Source of the DNA: Mucidula mucida
Taxonomy: Eukaryota > Basidiomycota > Agaricomycetes > Agaricales > Physalacriaceae
NCBI GenBank assembly: GCA_015501055.1
Contig: JADNYV010000086.1
Span: 62,001 to 126,000, forward strand
Reading direction: 5' to 3'
DNA length: 64,000 nucleotides
The position numbers and the translations under genes were made by a program. How positions within the stretch are numbered: position 1 is the first letter of the stretch; each line of letters starts with the position of its first letter. Below are positions 1 through 11,231 of the stretch, piece after piece. The notes beneath the pieces are model-generated. The model worked only from the letters and a program-made list of their open reading frames with translations. It was not told the origin of the DNA and did no database searches.

Positions 1-53
1 TCAGTGTACACAAGGGTGCGGCCGAATTTCGAAGCTACTGTACACATGACTAA
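1..53 (+). pseudogene. 3' end of unnamed Agaricomycete family gene (fragment)
   Basis: This corresponds to the last coding bases of the copy at 31,108-32,482. The short insertion changes the final frame so that it ends at TAA (51-53) instead of the TGA used by the other copy. The rest of the gene lies outside the window or is missing. Confidence 0.6.
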
Positions 54-477
54 CGTCTGAGTGTCTGCAGCCGGTGGCGCAGTTCTACAGGCTAAGAGCG
101 ACGTAAAACTCGGCCGCTGGGCAAAAATACGTCTGCTAAATCGGCGTGGATTCCTATCCGTTCGCCAGAAAGACCCCGTTCTCGAATTATCCTACTTCAC
201 AGTGGTGTAGCACGTCACATCCGAATTGATTCGAATGCTAGTATCGATCATCTTATGCGCAATGAAAGAACGCGTCGAACTGAATTCATGAGAAAGGTCA
301 ACACAAAAGCCTGCCGAGACCGAGGTAACAGTGATACACGAAGTCGTGTCCCTGCACCTTATTGTTACTGCTGTAAGATTGTTGTCTTCCTTATACCATC
401 AACGGGACAAGGGCTCTGTACGATAGGACGAGCCTTTGCAATCATTTCTTGCTAACCCCCCGCCTCCTCACCCAGGT

Positions 478-850
478 ATGACTACGAAGCTGTTCCAAGA
501 TGATTATACGCGCCGCTTCTATTTAAAGGTTCGGGGTTACCCTCCAATTCTGGCGGACGGCATGCAAAGTCATGACTGTCCCATCTGGCTCGTACAAGGA
601 GTCCACATTGGCGACGTTATGCTTCGTAGCGATTCCGGGGCCATCGAGTATGTCGGTATCAATGTCACAAGAGATGCCGAAGACCCACGAAATTGGCAGC
701 AGCTGCCAAAAGACTTTGAACCGTGTTTCCTAGAGCCGGGGATCGACTGCATTGATCCTTCGCGGTTTCCAAATCCTACCGTCATCGGTAATGCGGCAAG
801 TCCTACCGCAGATTTCAAGGTACAACCCATACCTCCCGCCGAGTGAGTCA
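478..850 (+). pseudogene. exon 1 of unnamed Agaricomycete family gene, truncated
   Basis: An ATG at 478 opens a frame starting MTTKLFQDDYTRRFY. It is almost identical to the first exon of the minus-strand copy at 30,326-30,690, including the motifs VHIGDVMLRSD and YVGINVTRDA. The exon ends at the same GTGAGT donor as the other copy. The downstream exons, including the NGDL-VTGC block and the C-terminal PSDAxLARRM block, are absent because the duplication ends at 850. The following DNA is the tail of an unrelated F-box/LRR gene. No function is known to me for this family. It cannot encode the full protein. Confidence 0.8.
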
Positions 851-960
851 GACCAAGTACTGGAAGAAGCTGCGCGATTGACATGCACAGCATCCTTTGA
901 GGGATAAATGCGAAGCCACGCTCGGAAGTGGAAAATCTGGTATGTCGCATGCTCGGAGGA

Positions 961-1085
961 CTCGGATAATCATGGTATCTATGAGCATGAAGTGCTGGGC
1001 CTGGAATTGAAACTAACGAATCACTATAAACGGATTATTGTAGTCGTTCTTCGAGTGCACCGTACACCGCGTTGAGAGATTCGGA
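961..1085 (+). pseudogene. 3' relic of F-box/LRR family gene
   Basis: One frame reads YEHEVLGLELKLTNHYK, matching the C-terminus of the F-box/LRR gene ending at 50,349 (YEALGLELKLSTYY). The similarity continues past the stop into the 3' flank: the bases after about 1,035 resemble 50,345-50,400. Only the tail survives, and it abuts the truncated duplication that ends at 850, so at least one rearrangement joined the two. Confidence 0.7.
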
Positions 1086-1229
1086 TTACTGTAGTTATCC
1101 AGAGGTAGAAAGAAAGTTGTGCATTAAAAGTTGGAAAGCCCATAGTACTCGGTTTTTCCCAGGCGCAAAAATCGAGTCCAAGTATGAAAGTTACACATGG
1201 TTAGTTTAGCATCTGAGAAGAAGCAACGA

Positions 1230-1830
1230 TCAAACACACCCGTTTGTAAAATCTGCGAAGGCCTCTATCCGCTGGATCAAACCAAAGGAACACACAGATC
1301 GCGTCCGAAAACACAGGAAGCTTGAGTAGCAATGCCTCGGCGACGGTACTGGGGGGCGATCTTTATACCGGGGACGTAAAGGAATGGCGTGCAAAATAGG
1401 TGGACGGCCTCTTCCTCCCAGCGTCCACCACCTAGAAGCTGGTTCACCATAAAGCCCATCGCGGCCCATAATCTTCTCTCCGAAATCACCCATAGGGCCG
1501 ATTGTGAGCCTTCCGTTTATTAACATCGGTAGCAAAGGGCACACCACCGACCAGTCCCTGTTCTCAATTGGCAGGTCCTTCAAGTTGATCTGAACAGGTA
1601 TCTACGCGATGTAACCGACTTTGACGTGTTGTAGGTGTATCCGATGGTCCCCAAACGCGGTTGTCAGTAGGTACCACGGACGTGAGCAGGGGATGTACCT
1701 TAAGGAACGGGAACTCGTCCACATCGTCTCCGGGGTGTGGGCACTCAGGTGTCCAGGTGGTGGGAGCCGTGGTCAGGCGAATGTCCGCAAGATCCAAGGG
1801 CGGCGTGTCCATGTTGTTGTCGGAAGACAT
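1230..1830 (-). CDS. hypothetical protein, possibly two exons
   Basis: Two overlapping minus-strand frames could belong to one gene. The first starts at 1830 (MSSDNNMDTPPLDLADIRL) and runs to 1564; the second covers 1583-1230 and contains MLINGRLTIGPMGDFGEKI. I do not recognise either, see no clear domain, and cannot fix a splice junction. Weak evidence only; it may be non-coding or a relic. Confidence 0.2.
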
Positions 1831-2123
1831 AATTCGTTAGCGTTACGTGAGTTAGTTCGGGACTTGTGCATTCATCGCAACGTACACAAATAATGATGTA
1901 TAGCCTTTCCTCCTTCACCCTCGTCCCAATTGGGTTAGTCTTCTGACATAAGAAAGGTAGTTGCATTGCTAAATATGCGCTTCAAGTCTTTCAATCCGAC
2001 GTATGGACCAAGCTGGGTACCTCTGATGTATCGAGACGCGAGGGAGAACACAGCAAACGAGTGGAGAGACGAGTGTTATATGCTACAAAGTGAGTAGTAC
2101 AAAATGTGTAAGTCAAAAGGCTA

Positions 2124-2618
2124 CTACCAAAATTTCCAACTTGATTTCAGTTTGCCAGCGAAGCTTTCATCGCGCTCTTTCTGCAGATTCTCTAAGATAC
2201 GCGTCACGCCACCGAGCTGCGGGCCGCAAGTGGCGCGCCCGCCAAACCAGTCGACGACAATGGGGTAATTCGATGGAACCGGCGGGGGCGACTCTGCTTC
2301 CAGATATTGGCGGATGGTCCCCATTTCATCAGGACCTGGCTCGGACTCTTCGACATCAAGTTTGAAGTCCAATGGAGGATTCTTCGTATCGCCCGGGGGA
2401 TATGGACCAGTGAGCGCGGCATTTAGCATGCGGACTGCCTTTTGGGACGACTCTAGAGATGGATTATGGCTAAGTAGTAGAAGTGAGCTCGCTGTTGGCG
2501 AGGATGAGAAAGAGGATTACTAGACGGTTATGGCGCGCTGTCAGCGGTGTCAACGATGATAAGAAATGCGGGAAATGGTGGGACAGACCACGCCTCGGAA
2601 CGCTTTGAAGAATGACAT
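2124..2618 (-). CDS. Fmp46-like thioredoxin-fold redox protein (DUF1687)
   Basis: The 3' exon (about 2484-2124) reads NPSLESSQKAVRMLNAALTG, then PYPPGDTKNPPLDFKLDVEE, and later YPIVVDWFGGRA and VTRILENLQKERD. This is the pattern of fungal Fmp46/DUF1687 proteins, small mitochondrial proteins with a thioredoxin-like fold and a putative redox role. A short first exon is likely from ATG 2618 (MSFFKAFRGVVCPTISRI), separated by an intron of roughly 80 bp ending at a TTAG near 2485. I could not place the donor so that the phases match, so the start is tentative. The C-terminus ends SSWKFW. The gene is divergent from the Tag1-like gene at 3359, with about 740 bp between the starts. Confidence 0.7.
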
Positions 2619-3358
2619 GATGATGGGCGGAGCCAAGAATGGTAGCCGGTTAGTTGCCGGGTCTATTTCCGGCCAGATCGTTGCGTCCGTTCAAATTTTG
2701 ACCAACGTTATTGTAAGAATGATCCTTGTGGATGAGTCCTACTGGCCTCGAGAGTTGATATAGATGTGGCGCACTCAAGAGCATATATGACGTGGACGGC
2801 GTTTACTGGAACTAAAGGGAGATCCTTTCGACGCGTCTTGTCGCTGCTTATAGTCATTCAGCTTTCTATTCTACTCGTCGTTTTATGCCTGAGGTGCTCC
2901 TCTTTAATCACTTCATCTCAAAGTCTTCGTGACCTGTCTGAGGCTTATACTCCGCCGTGACCCGTCCCATCTGCTCGCAGGTCTCCGTCCCATACAGCCG
3001 TATCCTCTCAACGTAGTAACTCAGATGCTGTGACCTGTAGCATATCTATGACCCGTCCGGCCACAAACAATGCGCCACAATATGATTAGTGCTAGTGAAT
3101 AGTGGCCCGCCGAACGCTCCGGCGATCTGTCCGAAACAGACCATGAACTCCCGGTGCCGATCATGCATCAACGTGCTCTTTTACCTCTTACCACCACCAT
3201 CAACGACGTACAACACATCCTCAACGTCGTCGCGCACGACGAGCAAGCCACTAAATCCACTGCAGGCAGGGAAAAGTGCGTGATTTGTCCCATGTTTCGG
3301 TACCATCTCACACGTTCGTCACTGTCAGTCACGACGACAACGTATGCTGTAGGCCGCC
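2619..3358. other. divergent intergenic region
   Basis: About 740 bp between the minus-strand Fmp46-like gene and the plus-strand Tag1-like gene. No convincing coding frame or repeat is visible. It presumably holds both promoters; I see no motif I can call with confidence. Confidence 0.5.
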
Positions 3359-5273
3359 ATGAACAGCGACGCCGACTCTGAATCGCTCTCCAATGGTAAA
3401 GGAAAGGGAAAGGCGCGCGCACTGGATCCGCCGACGGAAAGCACGCCGTTGTTACCGAGTCCGTCGAGCTCGCTCATTTACGACGTCGACCGCAGCTCAT
3501 CCCCCACCACTGCGCGACGGCGGCTCGTCGCTAAACTCGTCTATGTCTTTTCCATCACCCTCTGCGTCTGCATCATCCTTTCCATCGGGCTCGCCTTTAT
3601 TGCTTGGTCCTACGCCTCCCAGGTCTCCCAAATATCACCGGAGACGGTGCTCAATGAGGCCATGAAATTCAAAGGGCCTAGCCGCGTTGACGTGCTCAAC
3701 GTTACCGAGTCGGGCGGGATATGGACGCGTATAGACGGCCAGGTTGGGCTAGACGCTGGCAGGGCTATAGGCGTCAACTCCGATGACAATGACAGTCTGT
3801 TTCGGGAGATGTGGAAGGCATTTGGGCGCTGGGGGATCCGAAAGGTCGATGTGGTTTCCATACACTTATGCAAGATTCGCCTCGTGTCTGACAGCGACGA
3901 GCTCTTGGCAACCGTAGACATATCACCGCAGCAGGTGGTTCTGACCGTGGACCCGCCATACGGATCCTCCTGGCTTCAGTCGTTGTCCACCACCGTATTC
4001 GTTGAGCCGACCCGGAACACGACAGATCTTGTTTCCTTCTTCAGCGACGCCTGGAGGACAGGAACCGCGATGGTTAATATCCAAGTTGGCACGGTGTCCG
4101 TCCAAGGCGGCCCATTGGGCGATTTCAGCTGGAGAAACAAAATATACGACCAATTCTTTGACGTCAAGACATTTGTAGCATTTCATGGTGTGTTCTTACT
4201 TTTATATATTTGACCTTCCATTAAAATTAGTCCTAGTTCCTCAACTTCCCGGTCTTCCTCAACCGGGGCGAGGAGTCCCATTTCCCCCCATTGCAGATCT
4301 TATAACTCTAGAGTCATTTAGTGTGTCCACCGTAGACGATCAACTCGCTGTATCTGCTCGCGCCACACTTGTGGATCCTGCTCCCCTCTCCTTCAACTTT
4401 ACCGCTCCACCACTCCCTTTCACTGTTTCGCTACCTCCAGATGTGCCGATAGCAGCTGTTACCACCGCTCCATTCACCACGACACATCCTAACATTACAA
4501 TCGACGTTACGGGCTCCGCATTATCACTGCCGTCAGGCTCGTCACACCTTCTTTCGACCTTTCTTTCTCGTTACCTTTCTGCGTTACCGAACGCTATCAT
4601 ACTCTCCACACCGCTCATCTCTAATCTCAACATTGAAGCCGAGTTTCCCGCACCACATCCGCGCCCACGCGTGCTGCGGAATGTTACTATCTACGACATG
4701 AAAATCAAGCCTGGAAACGTTTTCCTCGCTAGTGGCATCGTCTACGCTCGTGTCGTTCTGCCGCTTGGTATGAACATCTCGCTGGACGTGACACATGTTC
4801 TCCCAGACGTACTCGTCTTTGATGGTGAAGCGCCGGACACCTATTGGCCCAGATTATCAGGCGATCCACCGCCCACGCAGCCACTACCAGACCCGCTCCC
4901 AGAACGCGCCTTTGCCCACATTCGGCCTGACGACTGGCTTGAGAGCAAGTGTGCAAGCATGCCGCTTGAGCCTGGAGAAGAGGTAGATGGGGGCGCAGCG
5001 TATGCTGTTACAGCGCGCATCGAGGACGTACCTCTGGAGGTGCTGCCTGGGAGGCAGACGGAGTTTAGCAATTTCGTGAGCAAGGTGATTTTCGGCAAGG
5101 ATGGCGCGCTGGCTGGACTGGTGGGGACCGTGGCGGTTGAGGTGGAGGTTCCGGGGTTGCCGGTGGCGGAGGGCGAGCTCGTGCTGGAAGGCTTGCCGTT
5201 TCAGGGCAGCGTGCGGATTGGCAAGAAGAATATGTTCAGGATGCCTGGGTGGGGGTGGCCTTTTGACGTTTAG
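3359..5273 (+). CDS. Tag1-like vacuolar/endomembrane protein (DUF3712 family)
   Basis: Two exons, 3359-4187 and 4237-5273, joined across a 49-bp GT-AG intron, give a 621-residue protein with no internal stop. The N-terminus is polar and cytosol-like, with the acidic dileucine-type motif ESTPLLP at about residues 27-33. A single membrane segment follows at about 60-83 (LVYVFSITLCVCIILSIGLA), and the remainder is a large lumenal region with several N-glycosylation sequons. Motifs such as SGGIWTRIDGQVGLDAGRAI and the LEA14/DUF3712-like repeats place it with yeast Tag1 (YLR173W). From family knowledge that is a vacuolar membrane protein linked to ending autophagy. The start is the first ATG of the frame and is followed by the expected charged leader. 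The frame is fully intact. Confidence 0.88.
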
Positions 5274-8240
5274 GTTGAGTTTATGACAAGGTATCATGGA
5301 CTTTGTGATTGTGAGGTGTATTATTATCTGCTTGTACTTACATTTGTAACTGATCTTATTGAGTATACTACTGACGACTAGACTATGACATGGACGCGAG
5401 TGTCGAGATGGGTCTTGGGGTACGTAATGTTAACTGCGCTGACCATTATCTTTTAAGTGTGGCGCACAGAATGCGGTGCTGTCATGTCATTCCACTCCAT
5501 CAGGACTAGAACATTCTCCAACAATCTTCCTTGTTTTCGACGTTGCAAAGAACCAAATGAGGACAAAGATTTCGAATGATGGTCAATCCCCGGGGAGTCT
5601 TCAGCCTTTTTTATCATTTGGGACTAAAACGGTCTGACGGGATATATTGCACACACACGGAGGTTACTTAACAACAGGTCCTTCATCTAGCACAATATGG
5701 TCCTTGAATACCAGTGCCGTTGAGCATTGCATTGTTCCTAAATCGGTCAAGGCCTTATGTTCGTCCGTAACAAGCACGGGTCTGCTTTTGGATGTAGGGT
5801 ACCGCCCTCCGAAAATATATAATACAGGAGTGGGATGTGGTGGTCCATACAAAGACCATTTCACCTATCCGAAGCACGATTTTCTTCTCAATCCAAACGT
5901 GACAATGAACGGGAGCTTCCTCATTTTCATATCATTCTGTCTGAGTCCTCGTCGTTTATTTGTGTATTGGGGGGGTTAGCTGACTGGGTCTGTAGTGCTG
6001 ACTATGGTGATCAAGTCGGCGCATATTCCTTCTGAACTAGTTTCGAATGTGCGTTGATTTTGCCGAGTCATTGATAACATCATACATGGTTTACTTAGAC
6101 GGAACATGATGTACCCTCGGAGCCTGCAGCTGCTGAAAGTGGCGCAGGTAGATGCGCGTGGATGTGCTGCCTTTGGTATGCATAGCTGTTATTAGAATCA
6201 TGTGAGTTAGGTTTAGTGGCGTTGTTTTCCATACAGCTTTCTGACAGTCGGGGCAGGTACTCGTGTCTCGAGGCGGTCCCGCCTTCCCCAGTCTCCATCC
6301 GAATGAATCATTTGTATCGATAGTTACCTTGGAACATATTTAGCATCATGGACTACTCACTTGTATACATATTTACGACGCCTATTCATCTCTCTTTGGT
6401 CTTTGTCAACACTGATATCCCGCATGCGCGCCACTCTTCTGTCCTAGCTTCGTACGTGAATCGGACATCGACAGTTCATCTCCCTTTCGCAAGCTAGTTG
6501 TGATAGCTTTGACAGCTCACAATACACGCCGAGCCTCAGGCCTCAGTGTGTTTGTGGAGACGCAGTACTTGGTTCTAAAGGTTTCCTCGGCTAGAAGTTT
6601 GCCGCCATGCCGACTTGTGCTGACGAAACAAGGATAAGCTCTTCTTTCTTTCTTTCTTCCACCTTCCACCATTGTCAGGCAGTGGTTGTGAGAGCGAAAC
6701 CGCGCACCTGTATATCACGCCGTTCATCTGCATGCCGTCGATAGTCATAGAGCCGGAAGTATCGTCCGAGTGGGGGTAAGTATTGGGCGGTATGCGCTCC
6801 GTCAACTTCTCTCACCGTCGCTCCCTGACGCGTTCTGCGCGTTCCTTTGGGCGTGTCCTACCGAGAAGGGCGTTCCGTGGCTCCTCAAATGGGCTTGCTT
6901 CCTACATGAAGCAATTCCTTGCCTCCTTGCTGTGAATGATTTCCGCAGAGCTGGTGGTACTCCCTGTATATCACCGAATACTATGGGTTATCGAGACTCA
7001 TCGACGAAATATCTTCTAACACGGATGATATTATGTGAGTTGTGAGACCGGGGCGCAGTCCGAGTGTGAAGTTGCCGTAGAGTATTCGATTGTTCGGATG
7101 TTCATTGCTCTCTAGTACCTGGCAGTGCTCCGTCTAGTCTAACATGATACGGGTGCTGCTGATGCTCTAGGAGTGGTGACTGACTCGTCCGTGGATACTC
7201 ATCCACGTTCAATTTAGTATGAGAGGTCAAGAGCCAATGAGGGCTAATCGCCATGATACGATGATTACTTCGGTTTTGCTTCCCGAAAGTGAGGCATACT
7301 GAATGGTAGTAGGTAGTTACTCTCATGAGGAGTGATTGCTGTGCTGTTGGTGTCTTGCAGCATCATGAATTGCCGTCATTCAGTGGCAGATGGTCGAGAG
7401 ATCGTCGGCACTGGTTTCGAGCTATGAACAAGCTCGTCGCCTCATTCATGGCTCTGCTCATCATCGTCTATTGAATTGTACAAATAAATGTGGCCGTCCA
7501 GCATTGAATACGCGTGAGAGAGAATCAATCAGCTCTATGGCGCGTAACAACCAACCCTGCCGATCTTTGACGCGTCAGCACGTGGATCATCATCGTTTCA
7601 GGTTGGAGTGCGACGTCCATCTCCTCTTGTAGCGCTACCCTGAATCCTGGGGTACGACGTTCTTCCGCTTCTTGGCGAGGCACTGGTTATGAACGTCATA
7701 TATGGTATGCTGTTATGATACCTACTGCGACTTCTTCTGTCTTGGAGATACAACGATAAAGACGACAATGAACACAGCCTGTTCCTCGTGTTGTTTTCGC
7801 ACATCACCACAAGTTGATTCATCATCCTCGTTGAAACCTCGGAAAGTCTTCCTTACCTTGTACGGAATATAGAATGGCTCTTCGTTGACATGTCTAGCAT
7901 TCAAGTTTCCATGGCTCCTCATGTCGACCTTTCGCAAGTATCCACTTGGAGTCGTGTTGGTGACAGCCGAATACCTCTGCATTCCTTCTCCCACGCACGA
8001 AGTATGCCTGCTGGGTTCCACGATTGTCATACGACACGACTGCATTCCTTGTTCCTACCATCTGCTTCGTTGGCCCGGGGTTCTGGGTTTATCTGACAAT
8101 CTTACAATGGGCGGTAGTATTAATGCAGCCAGTAGGACGCTAGATTCCGACTCATCAAGCCCGGTGCTTTCATCCCTCCTCTCCCTCTTCACGTCACTGC
8201 CTGGCTGGACCAGCTGTTACATTCACTAGACATACTCTGC
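5274..8240. other. long intergenic region
   Basis: Nearly 3 kb without a gene I can support. Several frames of 60-110 codons exist on both strands (for example 5647-5979 plus and 6575-6805 minus), but none shows a recognisable domain or consistent splice signals. No long repeat was seen. Confidence 0.5.
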
Positions 8241-9658
8241 ATGCCATCCACAACTCACTTCGTGCTCGTTTTGGCTGCTGCGATACTTTTCGCAAGCTCT
8301 TTACATGCTATTCCCGCGCCCGAGCAGAAAAAAAATTCGTCGGATGCAAAGGTGCACCTTTCAGTGACTTGTCTATGTTCTAACCGGCTTATTGATACGC
8401 AGGGGAAAACGTCAACAGACCCATTGCGCAAGCCTGCTCTTCCAGGAAACGTCACACATATTGCTCTAGATACCGACAGTGGAGAACTGGTGGCTTACCT
8501 TCGGGATGGATCAATATTGGGTCGTTACTCTCTTGGGGAGGATTCTGGCTCCATACTCAATGAGCGCGCGTCTCCGCGGTGCGGAGATCTGTCAATTGAA
8601 GAGGCTAAGACTCGTGAGGGTTCATCGCCGTATTGTGCGGGTATCCTGACAACGTTTAGTTCCCGGCTGGAATGCCATAGAGAAGTATGCCGATGACAAC
8701 TGGGGAGACGGCTCTCGCAACACTGTTACTAATCCAAAAGAGGTATGTAACCAACAGTCTACGAGTCTTATTTGTGGTGACGTTCTCTGGTTACAGTACC
8801 TGGATATGGGAGCCCAAGCATGCGTTACAGAACAGGTCGTAGAACTCACCTTCGATAGTGAGTACCTATCTACGTAGGCGTTGATTTTCCGAGCTGAGCC
8901 GTTCCTTATGTACAGAAGATCCTGTCTGCCACGAGACAAAGAGTTCTCCAAATGGCACCATAACGAATACGACCGGCGAAGTCACTGCGGAGATTGACCA
9001 AGGATGGACTACAGGCTCGACACAAACCGTGACCAGTCCGTCGTTTCTCTACAGCCCGATGAGTCTATTCTCAATGTTCTAATGTGCAGAATCCTCAACG
9101 ATTGGGGTCTCCCAGACCTTGGGGTTTTCTGTCGGAGTTCCTGAGGTTGAATCGTTTACGCAATCTTTTACCGTCTCCACAGAATTTAAGAACGAGAAGT
9201 CTACCGCGTGAGCTCCGTTCCTTTAATCTCTGTATATAGCATTCTGACTGTATCGAAGCTTCGATGTCCAATATCAGGATACAACGAAAACCACGGTCAA
9301 GATTGCAACGCAGGATGGAAAGAAGTGTGAGGTCTCGGTCAGTTCAGATTATACTTCCATGTGTCGGATGCTCATTTCGCCGCCAGCTTTCGACTACGTC
9401 ATGCGATATACAGGCAACTGGCAAGATCCAGATATTCGCAACGGGTTGGGTATGGTTCAATTATAATGATAGAACGAAGGGCCATTACAAGTGTGAGATC
9501 CGCTTTCCTTTCGCTTTGGCAGCTCTCTCATGATTCTTCCAGGGGCTGCCAATATAGATGCGGTTCTCAGTGATGACGACCGCTCGAGCTGGACAGAGTT
9601 CAAAGGGTCCATGTCGTCCGAGGCGGAATCAGTTTTCGACGGAGGCTGTGACAAGTAG
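8241..9658 (+). CDS. secreted protein, aerolysin-like fold suspected
   Basis: The gene has a start at 8241 and a TAG at 9656-9658, with about seven short introns (47-60 bp) whose phases match, including one at about 9337-9385 with donor GTCAGT. The first 23 residues are a clear signal peptide (MPSTTHFVLVLAAAILF..HA). Later motifs are GWNAIEKYADDNWG, STIGVSQTLGFSVGVPEVES and FATGWVWFNYNDRTKGHYK. The Ser/Thr-rich strands followed by a GWVWF/GHYK end block resemble fungal secreted proteins with an aerolysin/ETX-MTX2-type beta-pore fold. That assignment is from pattern memory, not a search. I saw no broken frame. Whether it is toxic, lectin-like or something else cannot be told here. A Copia element sits 60 bp downstream of the stop. 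Confidence 0.75.
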
Positions 9659-9722
9659 AAGTAGTCTCAATTTAGTGTAATATCGTGATGTTGCTTTCAT
9701 CCATCACGACTGGGGACTCTTG

Positions 9723-10062
9723 TGTTGGAATCTGAGTAGTATTGGGTCAACGAGCATTGGCTCTATCATGGACAGTCATTTCCTTATTTAGTACGGACCT
9801 ACTATATTCGTTTAGTCCTTCCTTTTCCGTACCTCAGTCTCTTACTACGACGACTGAGTATGCCTTATTATATCATCGTCTTCTATCTCACACGTCCTGT
9901 AGCTCGGCCGACTCGTACCATTCGTGTACTCGTACTTACGCTCGTTACAGTTTATACAAAGTCTCTTACTACGACGACTGAGCTCGGCGCGACTCGTACC
10001 ATTCGTGTACTCGTACTTACGGCCTCGTTACAGGTCGTCTCGTTTCCGTACCGGTTTCGTCA
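9723..10062 (+). repeat. Copia 5' LTR (340 bp)
   Basis: Matches the 3' LTR but is 18 bp shorter. The difference comes mainly from many single-base or few-base losses scattered through it, for example TTAGTACGG against TTAGTCACGG and ACGCTCG against ACGGCCTCG. Like the 3' LTR it holds an internal duplication carrying TCTCTTACTACGACGACTGA twice. Confidence 0.95.
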
Positions 10063-10285
10063 GGTTATGGGCCCCGCTGCCCCGTAATCCTGTTGTTTAC
10101 GTTGCCGCTCAAGTCCTCGTCGTCCCGACTCGATCCGAATCCTCTAAAATTTTCCATTCTGCCCCCACATCTCCTCCTGCCCATTTTCCGCCTCAAGAAC
10201 ATCACGCAGACGCGTCCGACTACGATCCGCGTCGCTCCCATCATCTTTTCCATCATCATTCTCGCTTCCTCGACATTTTGCCATC

Positions 10286-11227
10286 ATGACGAACCCTGGT
10301 CAGTCCTCCACCTCGCCAGCCGCGCCAGCCGAATTACCGGACGACTGGGACCTGACCCGTGGTCTAGCCCAGCTTTTCCCCAGCGAGTCCGCCGCGGTGC
10401 TCGTGGGAGAGAAGAACTTCACCGTCTGGTCGACCATGTTCCTGCAGGCTGCCGCGACGGCTGAGTGCGACGGTATTCTGACCGCGGAGATCAAGCTCCC
10501 GGCAGCTGACAAGGCCAAGCAACGACGATGGAAGCGTGCCGACAATTTTCTCCGCTCCATGCTGTTGAAGTGCGTCGCCCCGGAACTTTCTATCAAGGTC
10601 ACGGGGAAGGACGCTGCGACGGCGTGGCAGGCGTTGCAGAACGAGTATTCACAGAAGGACGCTGGCTCGGTGATGATCTGGTTTCGTCGCATGTGCGACA
10701 AACTGGAGCTCGGCGGTGATCTTGAGGCCCACATCATTGGGTTTCAGGAGGCTGTCCAGAAGCTTGCGCTTACTGGACTCGAAATCCCCACCAACTATAC
10801 TGCCGCTTTTCTGGCTGCTTCTCTTCCTGCTGAGGCCGATGAGCAGACCTCATTTTACACTTGGATCTCTGCCTTCAAGTTTAGTGCAACCATCACTCTC
10901 GACAACACCATCGCCGACCTCCTCTCTTTCCATCGCTCTCGCAAGGCTGGCAAGGCTCAAACTGTTGAGTCTGCTCTCGCCGCTGTGAAAACGCGCACAA
11001 GGCTAAGGGGGAGCGCTACTGTCGGAACCCCAGCTGCCCTCGTCCCCGTGGTCATACCATTGACAATTGCTGGTCCGCCGGAGGTGGTGCTTATCGTCCT
11101 GAGGTTGGTGGTGGCAGGAAGAAGCAGAGGGGCAAGGGAGGCAAGAATAAAGGCAAAAGAAGTCCAATCTTGCAGAGCAGAGGGAGAGCGAACAGCCCAG
11201 CTCTTCTCAGACGAACTTTGTAGCTGA
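10286..11227 (+). pseudogene. Copia gag (frameshifted near zinc knuckle)
   Basis: The frame starts MTNPGQSSTSPAAPAELPDD and has the helical capsid-type region of Copia gag (UBN2/retrotran gag family), with WRRADN-like and WQALQNEYSQKD segments. At about 10,988 the frame must shift by one base to read the zinc knuckle, Cys-x4-Cys-x5-His-x4-Cys (RYCRNPSCPRPRGHTIDNCW), at about 11,015-11,074. In the annotated frame this region is nonsense. Gag forms the virus-like particle that packages the element RNA. Confidence 0.85.
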
Positions 11228-11231
11228 CTCC

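Larger units (their letters stand above)
1..850. repeat. segmental duplication, inverted relative to 30,318-31,168
   Basis: The whole stretch matches the reverse complement of 30,318-31,168, apart from scattered substitutions and a short insertion (about 8 bp) near position 27. It carries the 3' end of one gene and exon 1 of the next, both from the unnamed family described at 29.2-32.5 kb. Homology begins at base 1, so the block probably continues outside the window. It stops at 850, eight bases past the exon boundary, just after the GTGAGT splice donor; beyond that the two copies share nothing. Confidence 0.93.

Noticed and set aside
5647..5979. 110-codon plus-strand frame and its minus-strand overlap
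   Set aside because: No domain, signal or splice context; overlapping open frames on both strands suggest chance.
9264..9533. Frameshift in the secreted protein gene at the GWVWF block
   Set aside because: A 49-bp intron with donor GTCAGT and acceptor GCCAG joins the two frames in phase.
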